Part shown: positions 24,482 through 33,670 of the stretch, in pieces
Layout: the number at the start of each line of letters is the position of its first letter
Position numbering within the stretch: position 1 is the stretch's first letter
NCBI RefSeq assembly: GCF_003014615.1
Contig: NZ_PYGI01000001.1
Coordinates: 62,001 to 126,000 of the forward strand
Reading direction: 5' to 3'
Length of the DNA: 64,000 nucleotides
Source: Marinobacterium halophilum
GTDB lineage: Bacteria > Pseudomonadota > Gammaproteobacteria > Pseudomonadales > Balneatricaceae
Program-made: the position numbers and the translations under genes
The notes under the pieces: generated by a model
What the model was told of the DNA's origin: nothing
What the model saw: the letters and a program-made list of their open reading frames with translations, nothing else
The model's database searches: none

Positions 24482-27304
24482 CAGCTGTTCATGTTTCAGG
24501 GTGTTCAGGCGTGCATCGTCATCTGCCAATGCCTGCTGTTTCACCTCGTCGGTGACCGTGGTACCGAAGTTGCGGATCAGCAGCTGGCGCGCCATCAGGC
24601 TGTCCAGCATCCTGCTCAACTCCTCACGGCTCAGGTCTCGGGTGTGCTCGCTCAGCTGTTGGCGGGTATCGAAGGCGAGATTTTCGCGGTCCAGTTCATG
24701 CCAGTAGCGGCTGGTGCGGCTGCTCAGGTCGGTATCCCGCTGATTGATACGTGACAGCAGACTTTGCTGATAGCGGGTCAGTTCCTCTGTACTCATGTTG
24801 TCGAGCCGCACCGACAAATCCTCCAGGAAAGCGGTGTATTCGGTCGCGAGCACGAACGGGTCGGTGTTGGGCGATTGCACCACCAGCGCCAGACCGGCAC
24901 GTTCACGGATCGGCATGAAGTTGGCGAAGACGATGTAACCGTACTGTTTCTCGGTGCGCAGGCGCGAATAGAAGGGCGCGGAGATCATCTCGCTGAGCAG
25001 GGCCACGGCAGCGCGTGCGCGCAGGCTTTCATCCGGTCCCTGCAGGTAAAGCAGGGTGGAGGCATCGCCATGCTCGGTGGCAAAGGTGTCGATCAGTGGT
25101 TCGTTCTCGGGCAGTGACAACACATGCGGCAGTTCTGCTACCCAGCCCAGTGTTTGGGGCTGCAGGGTGGTGCGTACCTGTTGACTCATGGCAACTGCAG
25201 TATCGGCACTCAGATTGCCGTGGGCGAGCAGGCGCAGGCCCGCTGGTTCCAGCAGCTGAGGGTAAAAGGCCTTCAGGTCGGCCAGGGTGATGGTCTCCAG
25301 TGCGGCCAGTTTCTGCTCGGTACTGCCGCTGCCCAGCAAGTGGGTGTAGAGATGATTGAATGCCTGGTTGTAGGGCTTGTCCTGAAAGCTGTTTTCCAGT
25401 TCTTCGCGCAGTTGCGTCTTGATGCGGGCAAAGCGTTCCGGTTTCAGTTCAGGGGTACGCATGGCCGTGATCAGGGTGTCCAGTAACAGCGGCTGCTTGT
25501 CACTGAAGCCTGACAGCTTGAGACTGATGCCCTGCAGATGGGGATATAGGCTCGCCGACAGGCCTGCCAGCGCGGCATCGTACAGTTCCTCATTCAACTG
25601 ATCCTGCACCATGCGGGTGTACAGCCCGGCCAGCAGCGACTGTCGGGGCGACTGGTTGGCGACCGGCGAGAGCAGGGTCAGGTAGAAATCGGCTTTGGGG
25701 CGTTTGAACTCGTTGTCCGGCAGATACCAGAGCACGGCTCCGGGCTTGGACCAGATCGCTTGCGGTCGTGTCTGCTCGGCGGCAGTGATCAGATTAAGGT
25801 TTTCGGCAATGAAGGGGTTACGCTTGCGCACATGCAGGCGGGCATCGATGATCGGTGCCTGCCACTGGGTCAGCCGCTCGGCAGCGATGGGCTGCACCGC
25901 ATAGGGCGTCTGATAGCGCGGCTCCATGCGGTCGGTTGGCAGTGCCTGTCCTTCCAGCGTGAGCAGCAGGTTATCCGGGCGCATGGCGTCCAGGTAGGCA
26001 TGAATCAGCGCGCCATCAAACGTGCCAAAGTGGTAGTCGGCCTTGAGCAGGTACGGTGTCGGGTAGTGCTGCAGTGCCTGGGACAGGCGCATGACGTCGT
26101 GTACCGGGTTGCCGGACATGCGGAAGCGGAACTGCACTTCGGCCAGTTGGCGCTCTTCGGCAAAGAGTTCAGCATTCACGCCCTGCCGGCGCAGGGTCTC
26201 GATGAAGGCGAAGGTATCGGCCGTGATCGAGTCGATCTGCTGCCAACCGGCTTCGGTCAGCTCCATCTGGATGCTGAACATTGCTTGCCCGGGCAGGTCC
26301 ATCGCTGGTGATGCCGCCAGGCTGCGCACCCAACCCTTCTCCTTGAGCAGCGACAACAGGCTGCCACTGCCTTCATAACCGATCAGACTGCTGAGGTAAT
26401 ACAGCGGCTTCTGCTGCCAGTGCTCCCGAATCGGTGGCAAGGGGAAGCTGAGGCTGAGCAGGCGGGTCTCACGCAGGGTCTCGATATTCAGCTGGGCAGG
26501 GAGGCTGTTGTCGGTGAATAGCGGTGCCTGATCAACATAGGCGGTCGCCTTGCGGTTCTCGACTGCCGTGAAGTGCTTGCGCACCAGCGTTTCCAGCTGG
26601 TCCAGCGGCTGTGGGCCAATGACGGAAAGGGTCATCAGGTTGGCGGAATAGTAACGCTGGTAGAAGCGGATCAGCTCGTCCCGAATCTTGCTGTCATCGG
26701 AGTTGGACAGGGTCTCCAGACTGCCCACGGCAAAGCGGCTGTAATGGTGTTCCGGATTGAAGACCTGTTTCCGGGCTTCGAAGCTGCGGCGGCCATCATC
26801 GCGTAGCTTGGCCTGGTATTCGGAATGGACGGCGTGGCGTTCACGGTCAACATATTCGGCGCTGAACAGTGGCGCAACAAAGAATTGGGCGAAGCGGTCT
26901 ACAGCCTCCGGCAGGGCACCGGCGTCCACATCGAAAAAGTAGTTGGTGTTTTCATAGGCGGTAAAGGCATTGTGGCTGCCGCCGTGGGAGCTGATGAACT
27001 GCTGGTAGTCACCGGCCTCGGGGTACTTTTCGGTCCCCAGGAACAGCATGTGTTCGAGAAAATGGGCCAGCCCCGGGCGTTCTGCCGGATTGGCATTGGA
27101 GCCGACGGCCACATTCAGGGAAACGGCGGCCTTGTCGGCGCGGGCGTCGGATACCACCACCGCACGCAAGCCGTTGTCCAGCTGCAGGTAGCGGTACTCC
27201 CGCGTATCCAGGGGGCTGGTGATGATCTCGGCCCGCAGTGGCAGCGCCAGGCAGGACAGTAGTAACAGCAGGACGAAAGCCAGCGGGTGACGTAAATGCA
27301 GCAT
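24464..27304 (-). CDS. Insulinase-family (M16, pitrilysin-like) metalloprotease
   Basis: A zinc protease of 946 residues resembling pitrilysin (protease III), which degrades peptides in the periplasm. A signal peptide (residues 1-25, ending PLRAE) is followed by the inverted zinc motif HFLEH (H81, E84, H85) in PGLAHFLEHMLFLGTEKYP, then GGSHNAFTAYENTNYFFDV. The length and four-domain pattern match M16A enzymes, including a C-terminal half without catalytic residues. It could clear peptide fragments after secretion. It shares its upstream region with the divergent DUF6394-channel pair. Confidence 0.93.
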   Translation of the reverse strand: MLHLRHPLAFVLLLLLSCLALPLRAEIITSPLDTREYRYLQLDNGLRAVVVSDARADKAAVSLNVAVGSNANPAERPGLAHFLEHMLFLGTEKYPEAGDYQQFISSHGGSHNAFTAYENTNYFFDVDAGALPEAVDRFAQFFVAPLFSAEYVDRERHAVHSEYQAKLRDDGRRSFEARKQVFNPEHHYSRFAVGSLETLSNSDDSKIRDELIRFYQRYYSANLMTLSVIGPQPLDQLETLVRKHFTAVENRKATAYVDQAPLFTDNSLPAQLNIETLRETRLLSLSFPLPPIREHWQQKPLYYLSSLIGYEGSGSLLSLLKEKGWVRSLAASPAMDLPGQAMFSIQMELTEAGWQQIDSITADTFAFIETLRRQGVNAELFAEERQLAEVQFRFRMSGNPVHDVMRLSQALQHYPTPYLLKADYHFGTFDGALIHAYLDAMRPDNLLLTLEGQALPTDRMEPRYQTPYAVQPIAAERLTQWQAPIIDARLHVRKRNPFIAENLNLITAAEQTRPQAIWSKPGAVLWYLPDNEFKRPKADFYLTLLSPVANQSPRQSLLAGLYTRMVQDQLNEELYDAALAGLSASLYPHLQGISLKLSGFSDKQPLLLDTLITAMRTPELKPERFARIKTQLREELENSFQDKPYNQAFNHLYTHLLGSGSTEQKLAALETITLADLKAFYPQLLEPAGLRLLAHGNLSADTAVAMSQQVRTTLQPQTLGWVAELPHVLSLPENEPLIDTFATEHGDASTLLYLQGPDESLRARAAVALLSEMISAPFYSRLRTEKQYGYIVFANFMPIRERAGLALVVQSPNTDPFVLATEYTAFLEDLSVRLDNMSTEELTRYQQSLLSRINQRDTDLSSRTSRYWHELDRENLAFDTRQQLSEHTRDLSREELSRMLDSLMARQLLIRNFGTTVTDEVKQQALADDDARLNTLKHEQLGIPLS

Positions 27305-27447
27305 ATTCCCTCACTTGGTGTTGCACAGTCTTGGAGACGACATACGACCCCGGTTACGACCGGCAGTTCAATTTTGACCACTGTGGGTGCAGAGGACGCG
27401 TACAGTCGATACAATCAGCCAGAGTTTACAGGATAGGGAACGGACGG

Positions 27448-27831
27448 ATGAACCGCGAGAAAGTGATCTTTGCGTTTTTCATTGTATTGGCACTGACGCT
27501 CAACTTCGGCTTTGTCCTCGGAGAGCTGGACAACGCTGCCCATCATGACGTGTTTGAACTGTTTGCCGCGCTGGTCATCAGCCTGGTGTGTACAGTGCTC
27601 AAATTTGGCGATCGTACCCACTTGGGCGCATTGATGCTGGCAACCAGTCTGGTGGCGGATCTGCAATTGATACTGGCCGCTGTTTTCTGGGGCTATGGCG
27701 AGCAGGTGGCGGCAACTGGCATGACGCCGAAGATGATGGCGAGTGTGGTCTCGTTTGCTGCCGGAGCATTGGTGGCGAATGTCATCTCGGTCATTCTGCT
27801 GGTGGTAGAAACCGCGCTGGTACGGCGCTAA
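27448..27831 (+). CDS. DUF6394 family membrane protein
   Basis: A 127-residue inner-membrane protein with four hydrophobic helices. MNREKVIFAFFIVLALTLNFGF, HDVFELFAALVISL and VLKFGDRTHLGALMLATSLVAD fit the DUF6394 family as I remember it. ATG 27448 follows AGGGAACGGACGG; the longer frame from 27238 overlaps the divergent protease gene and is rejected. It ends four bases before the potassium-channel gene. Family members commonly sit next to RCK-type channels, so it is probably an accessory subunit; that role is inferred. Confidence 0.85.
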   Translation: MNREKVIFAFFIVLALTLNFGFVLGELDNAAHHDVFELFAALVISLVCTVLKFGDRTHLGALMLATSLVADLQLILAAVFWGYGEQVAATGMTPKMMASVVSFAAGALVANVISVILLVVETALVRR

Positions 27832-27835
27832 CCGC

Positions 27836-29536
27836 ATGAATAACCTGGTGTTCCTGTTCATGCGGCGTCTGCGGGCGCCGCTGATCACGCTGATCACGGT
27901 CTACGCCATTTCAGTGTTCGGCATGACGCTGATTCCCGGGCGCGATAACGACGGCAACCTGTGGTACATGGATTTCTTCCATGCCTTCTACTTCGTGTCC
28001 TATATGGGTACCACCATCGGTTTTGGTGAGGTGCCCTACGAGTTTACCGATGCCCAGCGCATGTGGGTGACACTGTCGATCTATGCCACCGTGATCAGCT
28101 GGCTCTACGGGATCGGCCAGACATTGGCGGTCCTGCAGGAACCGATGTTCGGCCGCCTGATGCGCCTGCGCGGGTTTACCTCCCACGTGAGCAACCTGCG
28201 TGAACCGTTCTATCTGGTGTGTGGCTACGGCGTGACCGGCAGCATTGTGGTCAAGCGGCTGATCAACCGTGGCATCCGCGTCGTCGTGGTCGATATCGAA
28301 CAGGATCGCATTGATGCCCTGGAACTGGACAATCTGGTGATCCCGGTGCCGGCGCTCTGTGCCGATGCGTCATTGCCGGACATTCTGGACCATGCGGGTC
28401 TGCAGCATCCTCAATGCATCGGTGTGCTGGCGCTGACCAACAATGACAACGTCAACCTGTCGATTGCCATCGCCAGCAAACTGCTGGCACCGCGGCGGCA
28501 GATGATCACCCGTACCAATTCCGAAGTGACCACCGCCAACATGGCATCCTTTGGCACTGACATGATCGTCGACCCGTTCCGCGCCTATGCCGACTACATG
28601 GCTCTGGCCGCACGTGCACCGCACAAGCTGCTGGCGTATGACTGGTTGATGAACCCCCGCCACCGTACTCTGTCCAGTGCGTACAAACATGCACCGGGGC
28701 GTTGGATCATCTGCGGTTACGGGCGCTTTGGCCGCGCACTGGCGCTGGCGTTTGCGGATGAAGCGATGGAAATGACCATCATCGACCCCAGCCCCGGTCA
28801 GCTGGCACCGCTGAAGAACGGTGTGGTTGGCGTTGGTACCGAGGCGCATACGCTGCTGGAAGCGGGGGTCGACAGTGCTGTCGGCATCATCGCCGGCACC
28901 GGCAACGATGCCGACAACCTGTCGATTATCATGACGGCCCGAGAGCTGAATCCCAAATTGACCACCGTGGTGCGGCAGAACCTGCACCAGAATGCGCTGA
29001 TCTTCCGCAACAGCCGTTGTGACTTCGTTATGGAGCCGGGGCGGATTATTGCCAACCGCATACTGGCACAGCTGAAAACACCATTGTTGCCGCTATTCTT
29101 GGAGCAGTTGCAACAGCAGGATGATGTCTGGGCACACACCTTGATCAATCGCATGAGTCGAGTTGTCGGGGATCAGGAGCTGGATAGCTGGGCCGTGACA
29201 ATAACCCCTGAAACGGCACCAGCGGTTACTACGCTGCTGGCTGAGCGGCCTGTTACTCTGCGTTATCTGAACAAGGACCCACGCCAGCGTGATCGCCTGT
29301 TGCCCTGTTTTCCGCTGCTGTTGAGTACGGCAGAGGGCATTCATCTGCTACCGGGTGAGTTGCATGAACTGCAGACAGGCGACGAAGTGCTGTTCTGTGG
29401 ACTGGGCACTGCCAAGCGGCAGATGGAGTGGAGCGCGAACAATTACAACGTCCTGTATTATCTGTTGACCGGTGAAGACCCTCCGCATACGTTGCTGGCC
29501 CGACTGCTGCGCCAGCACGATCGAGCCAGCGCCTGA
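27836..29536 (+). CDS. Potassium channel protein with two RCK/TrkA-N domains
   Basis: A 566-residue inner-membrane channel. The N-terminal 100 residues contain two membrane helices with the selectivity-filter sequence TTIGFGE between them. Two Rossmann NAD-binding TrkA-N (RCK) domains follow: one begins PFYLVCGYGVTGSIVVKRL (about residue 122), the other WIICGYGRFGRALALAF (about residue 289). RCK domains gate such channels in response to nucleotides or calcium. The gene is coupled to the DUF6394 gene upstream and overlaps the EamA gene downstream by one base. Confidence 0.92.
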   Translation: MNNLVFLFMRRLRAPLITLITVYAISVFGMTLIPGRDNDGNLWYMDFFHAFYFVSYMGTTIGFGEVPYEFTDAQRMWVTLSIYATVISWLYGIGQTLAVLQEPMFGRLMRLRGFTSHVSNLREPFYLVCGYGVTGSIVVKRLINRGIRVVVVDIEQDRIDALELDNLVIPVPALCADASLPDILDHAGLQHPQCIGVLALTNNDNVNLSIAIASKLLAPRRQMITRTNSEVTTANMASFGTDMIVDPFRAYADYMALAARAPHKLLAYDWLMNPRHRTLSSAYKHAPGRWIICGYGRFGRALALAFADEAMEMTIIDPSPGQLAPLKNGVVGVGTEAHTLLEAGVDSAVGIIAGTGNDADNLSIIMTARELNPKLTTVVRQNLHQNALIFRNSRCDFVMEPGRIIANRILAQLKTPLLPLFLEQLQQQDDVWAHTLINRMSRVVGDQELDSWAVTITPETAPAVTTLLAERPVTLRYLNKDPRQRDRLLPCFPLLLSTAEGIHLLPGELHELQTGDEVLFCGLGTAKRQMEWSANNYNVLYYLLTGEDPPHTLLARLLRQHDRASA

Positions 29537-30432
29537 TGCCGTATTTACTGTTGGTGCTGACCACGCTGTTCTGGGCAGGCAACTTTGTGTTGGCCCGTGC
29601 GATTCATCTCGATATGCAGCCATTTACGCTGGCGTTCTTGCGCTGGTCTTTGGCCTTGTTGCTGATCGCACCTTGGTGGCTGCCGCGCGCATGGCGCAGG
29701 CGGCAGACGCTGACAGCGAACCTTCCTGTGCTCTGTCTGCAAGGGTTTCTCGGCGTCGCCTGCTTTAACACGCTGGTATATATGGGGGTTCAATACACAC
29801 AGGCCTCCAATGCCATGCTGATGCAGTCGGCTGTGCCGTTGATGATTCTACTGCTGGGTGCCCTGTTTCTGGGTGAGCGGGTCGGGGCGCGGCAATGGCT
29901 GGGGGTCGGGTTGTCATTTAGTGGCGTATTGGTGCTTATCAGTCGTGGCCAGTTGGAAACACTGACCGGCTTCGCGTTCAATCGTGGCGACTTGTGGATC
30001 TTCATGGCAATGCTGAGCTGGTCGTTTTATACCCTCAGCCTGCGCTGGCGCCCGGCGGGTCTTGATGGCCTTACCTTTTTCGGCTTTTCGGTACTGGTCG
30101 GAGTCGTGATTCTATGTCCGTTAATGCTCTGGGAGCAGGGCGGGCACTTTACGCTGCCAACGACGGAACCCTTTTTGATGACCGTACTCTATATGGCCAT
30201 ATTTCCGTCGATTCTGGCGTTTCTGTTTTGGAATCGTGCAGTCGAACGATTAGGCGCACCGACGGCAGGATTGTTCATTCATCTGATGCCGATGTTCGGG
30301 TTGCTGCTGGCAACGATTTTTCTGGGCGAACGCCTGGGGCTTTACCATGTGGTAGGGGTTTTGCTGATCTTTACCGGACTCTACATCGCAATACTGGCAC
30401 AATCCCTGCGCCGGTTAGGCGATACCCATTAA
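29536..30432 (+). CDS. EamA (DMT) family transporter
   Basis: A membrane transporter of 298 residues with ten predicted helices in two EamA repeats. The family hallmarks FWAGNFVLARAIH, PLMILLLGALFLGERV and FPSILAFLFWNRAVERLGAPTAG are present. Such proteins export amino acids or other small metabolites, but the substrate cannot be read from sequence. ATG 29536 overlaps the stop codon of the channel gene (TGATG). It is followed nine bases later by the Tim44-like gene. Confidence 0.93.
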   Translation: MPYLLLVLTTLFWAGNFVLARAIHLDMQPFTLAFLRWSLALLLIAPWWLPRAWRRRQTLTANLPVLCLQGFLGVACFNTLVYMGVQYTQASNAMLMQSAVPLMILLLGALFLGERVGARQWLGVGLSFSGVLVLISRGQLETLTGFAFNRGDLWIFMAMLSWSFYTLSLRWRPAGLDGLTFFGFSVLVGVVILCPLMLWEQGGHFTLPTTEPFLMTVLYMAIFPSILAFLFWNRAVERLGAPTAGLFIHLMPMFGLLLATIFLGERLGLYHVVGVLLIFTGLYIAILAQSLRRLGDTH

Positions 30433-30441
30433 GGAGATAAG

Positions 30442-31305
30442 ATGCGAACACTGATGACAACCTGTTTTGCCCTGCTGTTGGGGTTGGTACTGATGCCTGA
30501 TATGGCTGAGGCCAAGCGTTTTGGTGGTGGTTCCAGCGTTGGCAAAAGCTATTCAGCCCCGAAACAAACAACACCGGCCCCAAGTCGCGAGCAAACGGCA
30601 GCCAAGACATCAACGAACAGCACTAGCGCGACCAAGTCCAAAGGTTTTGGCGGCATGCTGGGTGGTTTGCTGGCCGGTGGTCTGTTGGCGGCGCTGTTCA
30701 TGGGTGGCGCATTTGACGGTATTCAGATCATGGATATCCTGCTGATTGCGGTAATCGGCTTTGTCCTGTTCAAGCTGTTTACGCGCCGTAAGGTGCAGCC
30801 CGCGCAACCGTCCTATGCCACGCCCGACGGTGGCATGATGCGCCAACAACCTGAGCCCGAGATCGCACCGCAGCCGGCTGCGCCTGCATTCGGTACCTCC
30901 GCAGGCAATGTCGGTCTGGCTGCAGCTAAGCTGAACCTGCCTGGCTGGTTTAATGAGAAGACGTTCGTTGATGGTGCTCAACAGCACTTCATCCACCTGC
31001 AGAAGGCATGGGATAACCAGGATTGGGGCGACATGCGTGAATACCTGTCGGATGAGATGTTTACCTTGCTACAGCAGGAGCGCGCTAAACTTCCGGCCGA
31101 GCAGCATACTGAAGTCGATTCGGTGATGGCTGAGCTGATCAATTTCATTGACGAAAATGATCATGTTGTAGCAAGCATCCACTTCTATGGCTGGATTTCC
31201 GATTCCGGCAAGCCGACCAGTGAATTCAGTGAAGTCTGGCACCTGAGCCGTGATATGGCTCAGGATAATGCCGACTGGAAGATCGTCGGTATCGAACAGT
31301 CTTGA
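30442..31305 (+). CDS. Tim44-like domain protein
   Basis: A 287-residue envelope protein. A signal peptide (1-24, ending AEAKRFGGG) leads to a Ser/Gly/Lys-rich linker, a glycine-rich hydrophobic region with membrane helices (about 68-112), and a C-terminal Tim44-like domain starting near residue 140 (LNLPGWFNEKTFVDGAQQHFIHLQKAWDN). The bacterial Tim44 domain is a small NTF2-like fold of unknown role at the membrane. AGGAGAT precedes ATG 30442. A good terminator follows. Confidence 0.9.
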   Translation: MRTLMTTCFALLLGLVLMPDMAEAKRFGGGSSVGKSYSAPKQTTPAPSREQTAAKTSTNSTSATKSKGFGGMLGGLLAGGLLAALFMGGAFDGIQIMDILLIAVIGFVLFKLFTRRKVQPAQPSYATPDGGMMRQQPEPEIAPQPAAPAFGTSAGNVGLAAAKLNLPGWFNEKTFVDGAQQHFIHLQKAWDNQDWGDMREYLSDEMFTLLQQERAKLPAEQHTEVDSVMAELINFIDENDHVVASIHFYGWISDSGKPTSEFSEVWHLSRDMAQDNADWKIVGIEQS

Positions 31306-31318
31306 TGCGCTGAACAGA

Positions 31319-31359
31319 CCGGACAGTCGTGACCCGTTCACGGCCGTCCGGCTCTTTTT
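31319..31359 (+). terminator. Rho-independent terminator after Tim44-like gene
   Basis: CCGGAC (31319-31324) pairs with GTCCGG (31346-31351), and an inner CGTGA/TCACG extends the stem with few mismatches. The sequence CTCTTTTT follows directly. It lies just past the stop codon at 31305 and should end the DUF6394-channel-EamA-Tim44 transcript. Confidence 0.8.
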
Positions 31360-31481
31360 CAGTGCAGACGCCCTTATTGATGACGGTAGGTTGCACAGTT
31401 CCGGTGCATCCTTGGCTCGAACACACTCTCCGCGTTTAAAATATCCCCGTATTACAAGCCTTGGCGCAGTTATTGCTTAGT

Positions 31482-31505
31482 CATCGGTAACACACCGATG
31501 GAGAA
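31482..31505 (+). promoter_or_regulatory. Hairpin overlapping the chemoreceptor ribosome-binding site
   Basis: CATCGGT (31482-31488) and ACCGATG (31494-31500) form a perfect 7-bp stem with an AACAC loop. The Shine-Dalgarno GGAGA (31500-31504) begins within the last base of the stem, seven bases before ATG 31511. Such a position could limit ribosome access, or simply mark the 5' end of the message. Confidence 0.45.
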
Positions 31506-31510
31506 AGCTT

Positions 31511-33661
31511 ATGCCTGCGTTGAACAGCCCCCCGATGCAGTTGTCCCGCGCGGAGCGTCACGGATTACCCTGGTGGGGACCTGTCGGTAAACTGGCCATG
31601 CGCAAAGCCTGTTGGCTGAACCGTGAGCGCCGCCCAGTCATTGAACAAACCTTCGAGAGTGTTGCTGCCATTCGGGTGCGCCTGCTGACCGAGTGGGCGC
31701 AGGCGCAGTGGGAGTTATTGGCCGCACTGGCCGAACAGGTGGATGCAGCGGCTCCTGCTGATGCGGCAATCCTGTTTAAGCATAAGCTGCGTCAGGCTGC
31801 CGATGTGTCGGAGTTGGCCTATCTCGACCTTGCTGGCCGGGTGCTGTATTCAACGGCCGCTCAACGGGTCGGGGCAAGGGATCTTGATTCAGCTGCCGTG
31901 CAGGCAGGCTGTACGGCACCCTTCCTTTATGGCCCGTACATCGACCCGGTGACGTTACAGCTGGGGCCGAGTTCATCGCGTTTTCATGATGCGGTGACGC
32001 TGATGTTTCTGCAGCCGGTCGAGCGTGATGGACAGACGGTAGGGCTGATTGCGGCCCGCGTACCCAATGACGTACTGGGTGATCTGATCCAGCGAGAAGC
32101 GGGGCACATCTACCCAGAGTCCGGTGATAACTATCTGTTCATGGTTGAATCCCGCTTCGATCCGGCCATTAAGCCGGGTACGGCCCTGTCCCGTTCGCGC
32201 TTCGAAGACGATACCTTTTCCCACGGTGAAAATCTGAAAAGCGGCATCCATACCCGCTGGGGCACGGTCAAGGTCAACCGGCATACCGAGTTTGAAATCC
32301 ACTTCACCGATCCGGCGACGGGACAGCTGCATCCGGGGGTGCGAGAAACCATTCGCAAGGGTGACAACCTGTATGTGGATTACCCGGGGTATGCCGACTA
32401 TCGCCATATCCCCGTGATCGGCAAGGGGGTTACCTTCAGCCTGCCCGGTTCGCCCGATCGCTGGGGTATGATGTGCGAAGCGGATCTGGAAGAGGTCTAC
32501 CGTCGCCGTTCACTGAGCATACGCATGTTCAGCGGCCTGGCCGGGACGTTGTTGTTGGGGCTCGGGTGCAGCTACGGCGTACAGTATGGTCTGGCGTTGC
32601 CGCCGTTGCCGGGCATGCTGCTCAATTTCATTTTTGTCACCTTATCGGTTTTGCTGTTCTGGCGGCTCGGCATCAGGCCACTGTCTCGGCGTTTGGATGA
32701 GATGACCGAGGTGATCCGCAATCTGGCTGAAGGACAGGGCAATCTTCGTCAACGGCTCGACAGTCGCAGTATGGTGGCGGATGAGACCGGGGATCTGGCG
32801 CGCTGGATCAACAGCTTCGTGGATAACCTCGATGCCATAGTAGCGCAGGTAATTCGGGCGGCCGATGACGTGGGCGATAACAGCCAGTTGATGCAGGCCC
32901 GCAATCAGGTGGCGCTGGAAGCCGCTGCGTCGGTAGAAGAGGCTACCGGGCACATGCTGGGGCTGGTGGAAGCACAGCTGGAAGGGATCGGGCGGGCATC
33001 GTCGACGGCGGAGGTGATGAAAGCGGCGATGGAGCAGGTGGTCGAGCAGGCGCGTGAACAGTATGAATCGGTACGCGCAGGCACACAGGCGATTCGAGAC
33101 ATTGTGCAGACCTCGGCGCAGCGGGTGCAGGCACTGAATACACGCACCGACGAAATCGATGAGATTATTACCCTGATCACTGACATCACCGCCCAGACCA
33201 ACCTGCTGGCGCTGAATGCGGCGATTGAGGCGGCGCGCGCCGGAGAACACGGGCGCGGCTTCTCGGTCGTTGCGGATGAGGTGCGAGGGTTGGCGGCGCG
33301 GACGGCGGCAGCGGCACAGGAAATCGGCGCGCGGGTCGAGCGGATTCAAACCGAGAGTGAAGAGGCGGTGCGCTTCATGGAAACCGGTGTCGAAGGAGTG
33401 GACCGCAGTCTGATGCTGGCGGAGCACTCCACTTCAGACAACTCGGCGCTACACGATCTGGTGGCTGAAATGTTTGACATCATCAAGCACATTGACGAAC
33501 ACAGCCAGGCGCATGGCGGCCATGCCCGCTCGGTCGCCACGATCACCACGCGCATGAATGCCGCCGTCAACGAGCTGCAGCTGAGCTCTGACCAGGTCAA
33601 GGGCACCGCAGTCAAATTACAGCAGCTGGTCGGTGCGTTTGAGGTCAGTACGGTCAAGTAA
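31511..33661 (+). CDS. Methyl-accepting chemotaxis protein with unanchored sensor region
   Basis: A chemoreceptor of 716 residues. The C-terminal half has the conserved signalling hairpin (ITAQTNLLALNAAIEAARAG, then GRGFSVVADEVRGLAARTA), which binds CheA and CheW. The HAMP-like region follows two membrane helices at about 335-355 and 365-385. Residues 40-330 form a Cache/PDC-like sensor region (DLAGRVLYST, TLMFLQPVERDGQTVGLIAARVP). Unlike most chemoreceptors there is no N-terminal membrane helix before the sensor, so the sensor is predicted to stay in the cytoplasm. There is no C-terminal methylation-enzyme tether. The ligand is unknown. Confidence 0.9.
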   Translation: MPALNSPPMQLSRAERHGLPWWGPVGKLAMRKACWLNRERRPVIEQTFESVAAIRVRLLTEWAQAQWELLAALAEQVDAAAPADAAILFKHKLRQAADVSELAYLDLAGRVLYSTAAQRVGARDLDSAAVQAGCTAPFLYGPYIDPVTLQLGPSSSRFHDAVTLMFLQPVERDGQTVGLIAARVPNDVLGDLIQREAGHIYPESGDNYLFMVESRFDPAIKPGTALSRSRFEDDTFSHGENLKSGIHTRWGTVKVNRHTEFEIHFTDPATGQLHPGVRETIRKGDNLYVDYPGYADYRHIPVIGKGVTFSLPGSPDRWGMMCEADLEEVYRRRSLSIRMFSGLAGTLLLGLGCSYGVQYGLALPPLPGMLLNFIFVTLSVLLFWRLGIRPLSRRLDEMTEVIRNLAEGQGNLRQRLDSRSMVADETGDLARWINSFVDNLDAIVAQVIRAADDVGDNSQLMQARNQVALEAAASVEEATGHMLGLVEAQLEGIGRASSTAEVMKAAMEQVVEQAREQYESVRAGTQAIRDIVQTSAQRVQALNTRTDEIDEIITLITDITAQTNLLALNAAIEAARAGEHGRGFSVVADEVRGLAARTAAAAQEIGARVERIQTESEEAVRFMETGVEGVDRSLMLAEHSTSDNSALHDLVAEMFDIIKHIDEHSQAHGGHARSVATITTRMNAAVNELQLSSDQVKGTAVKLQQLVGAFEVSTVK

Positions 33662-33670
33662 CCGGACGTG

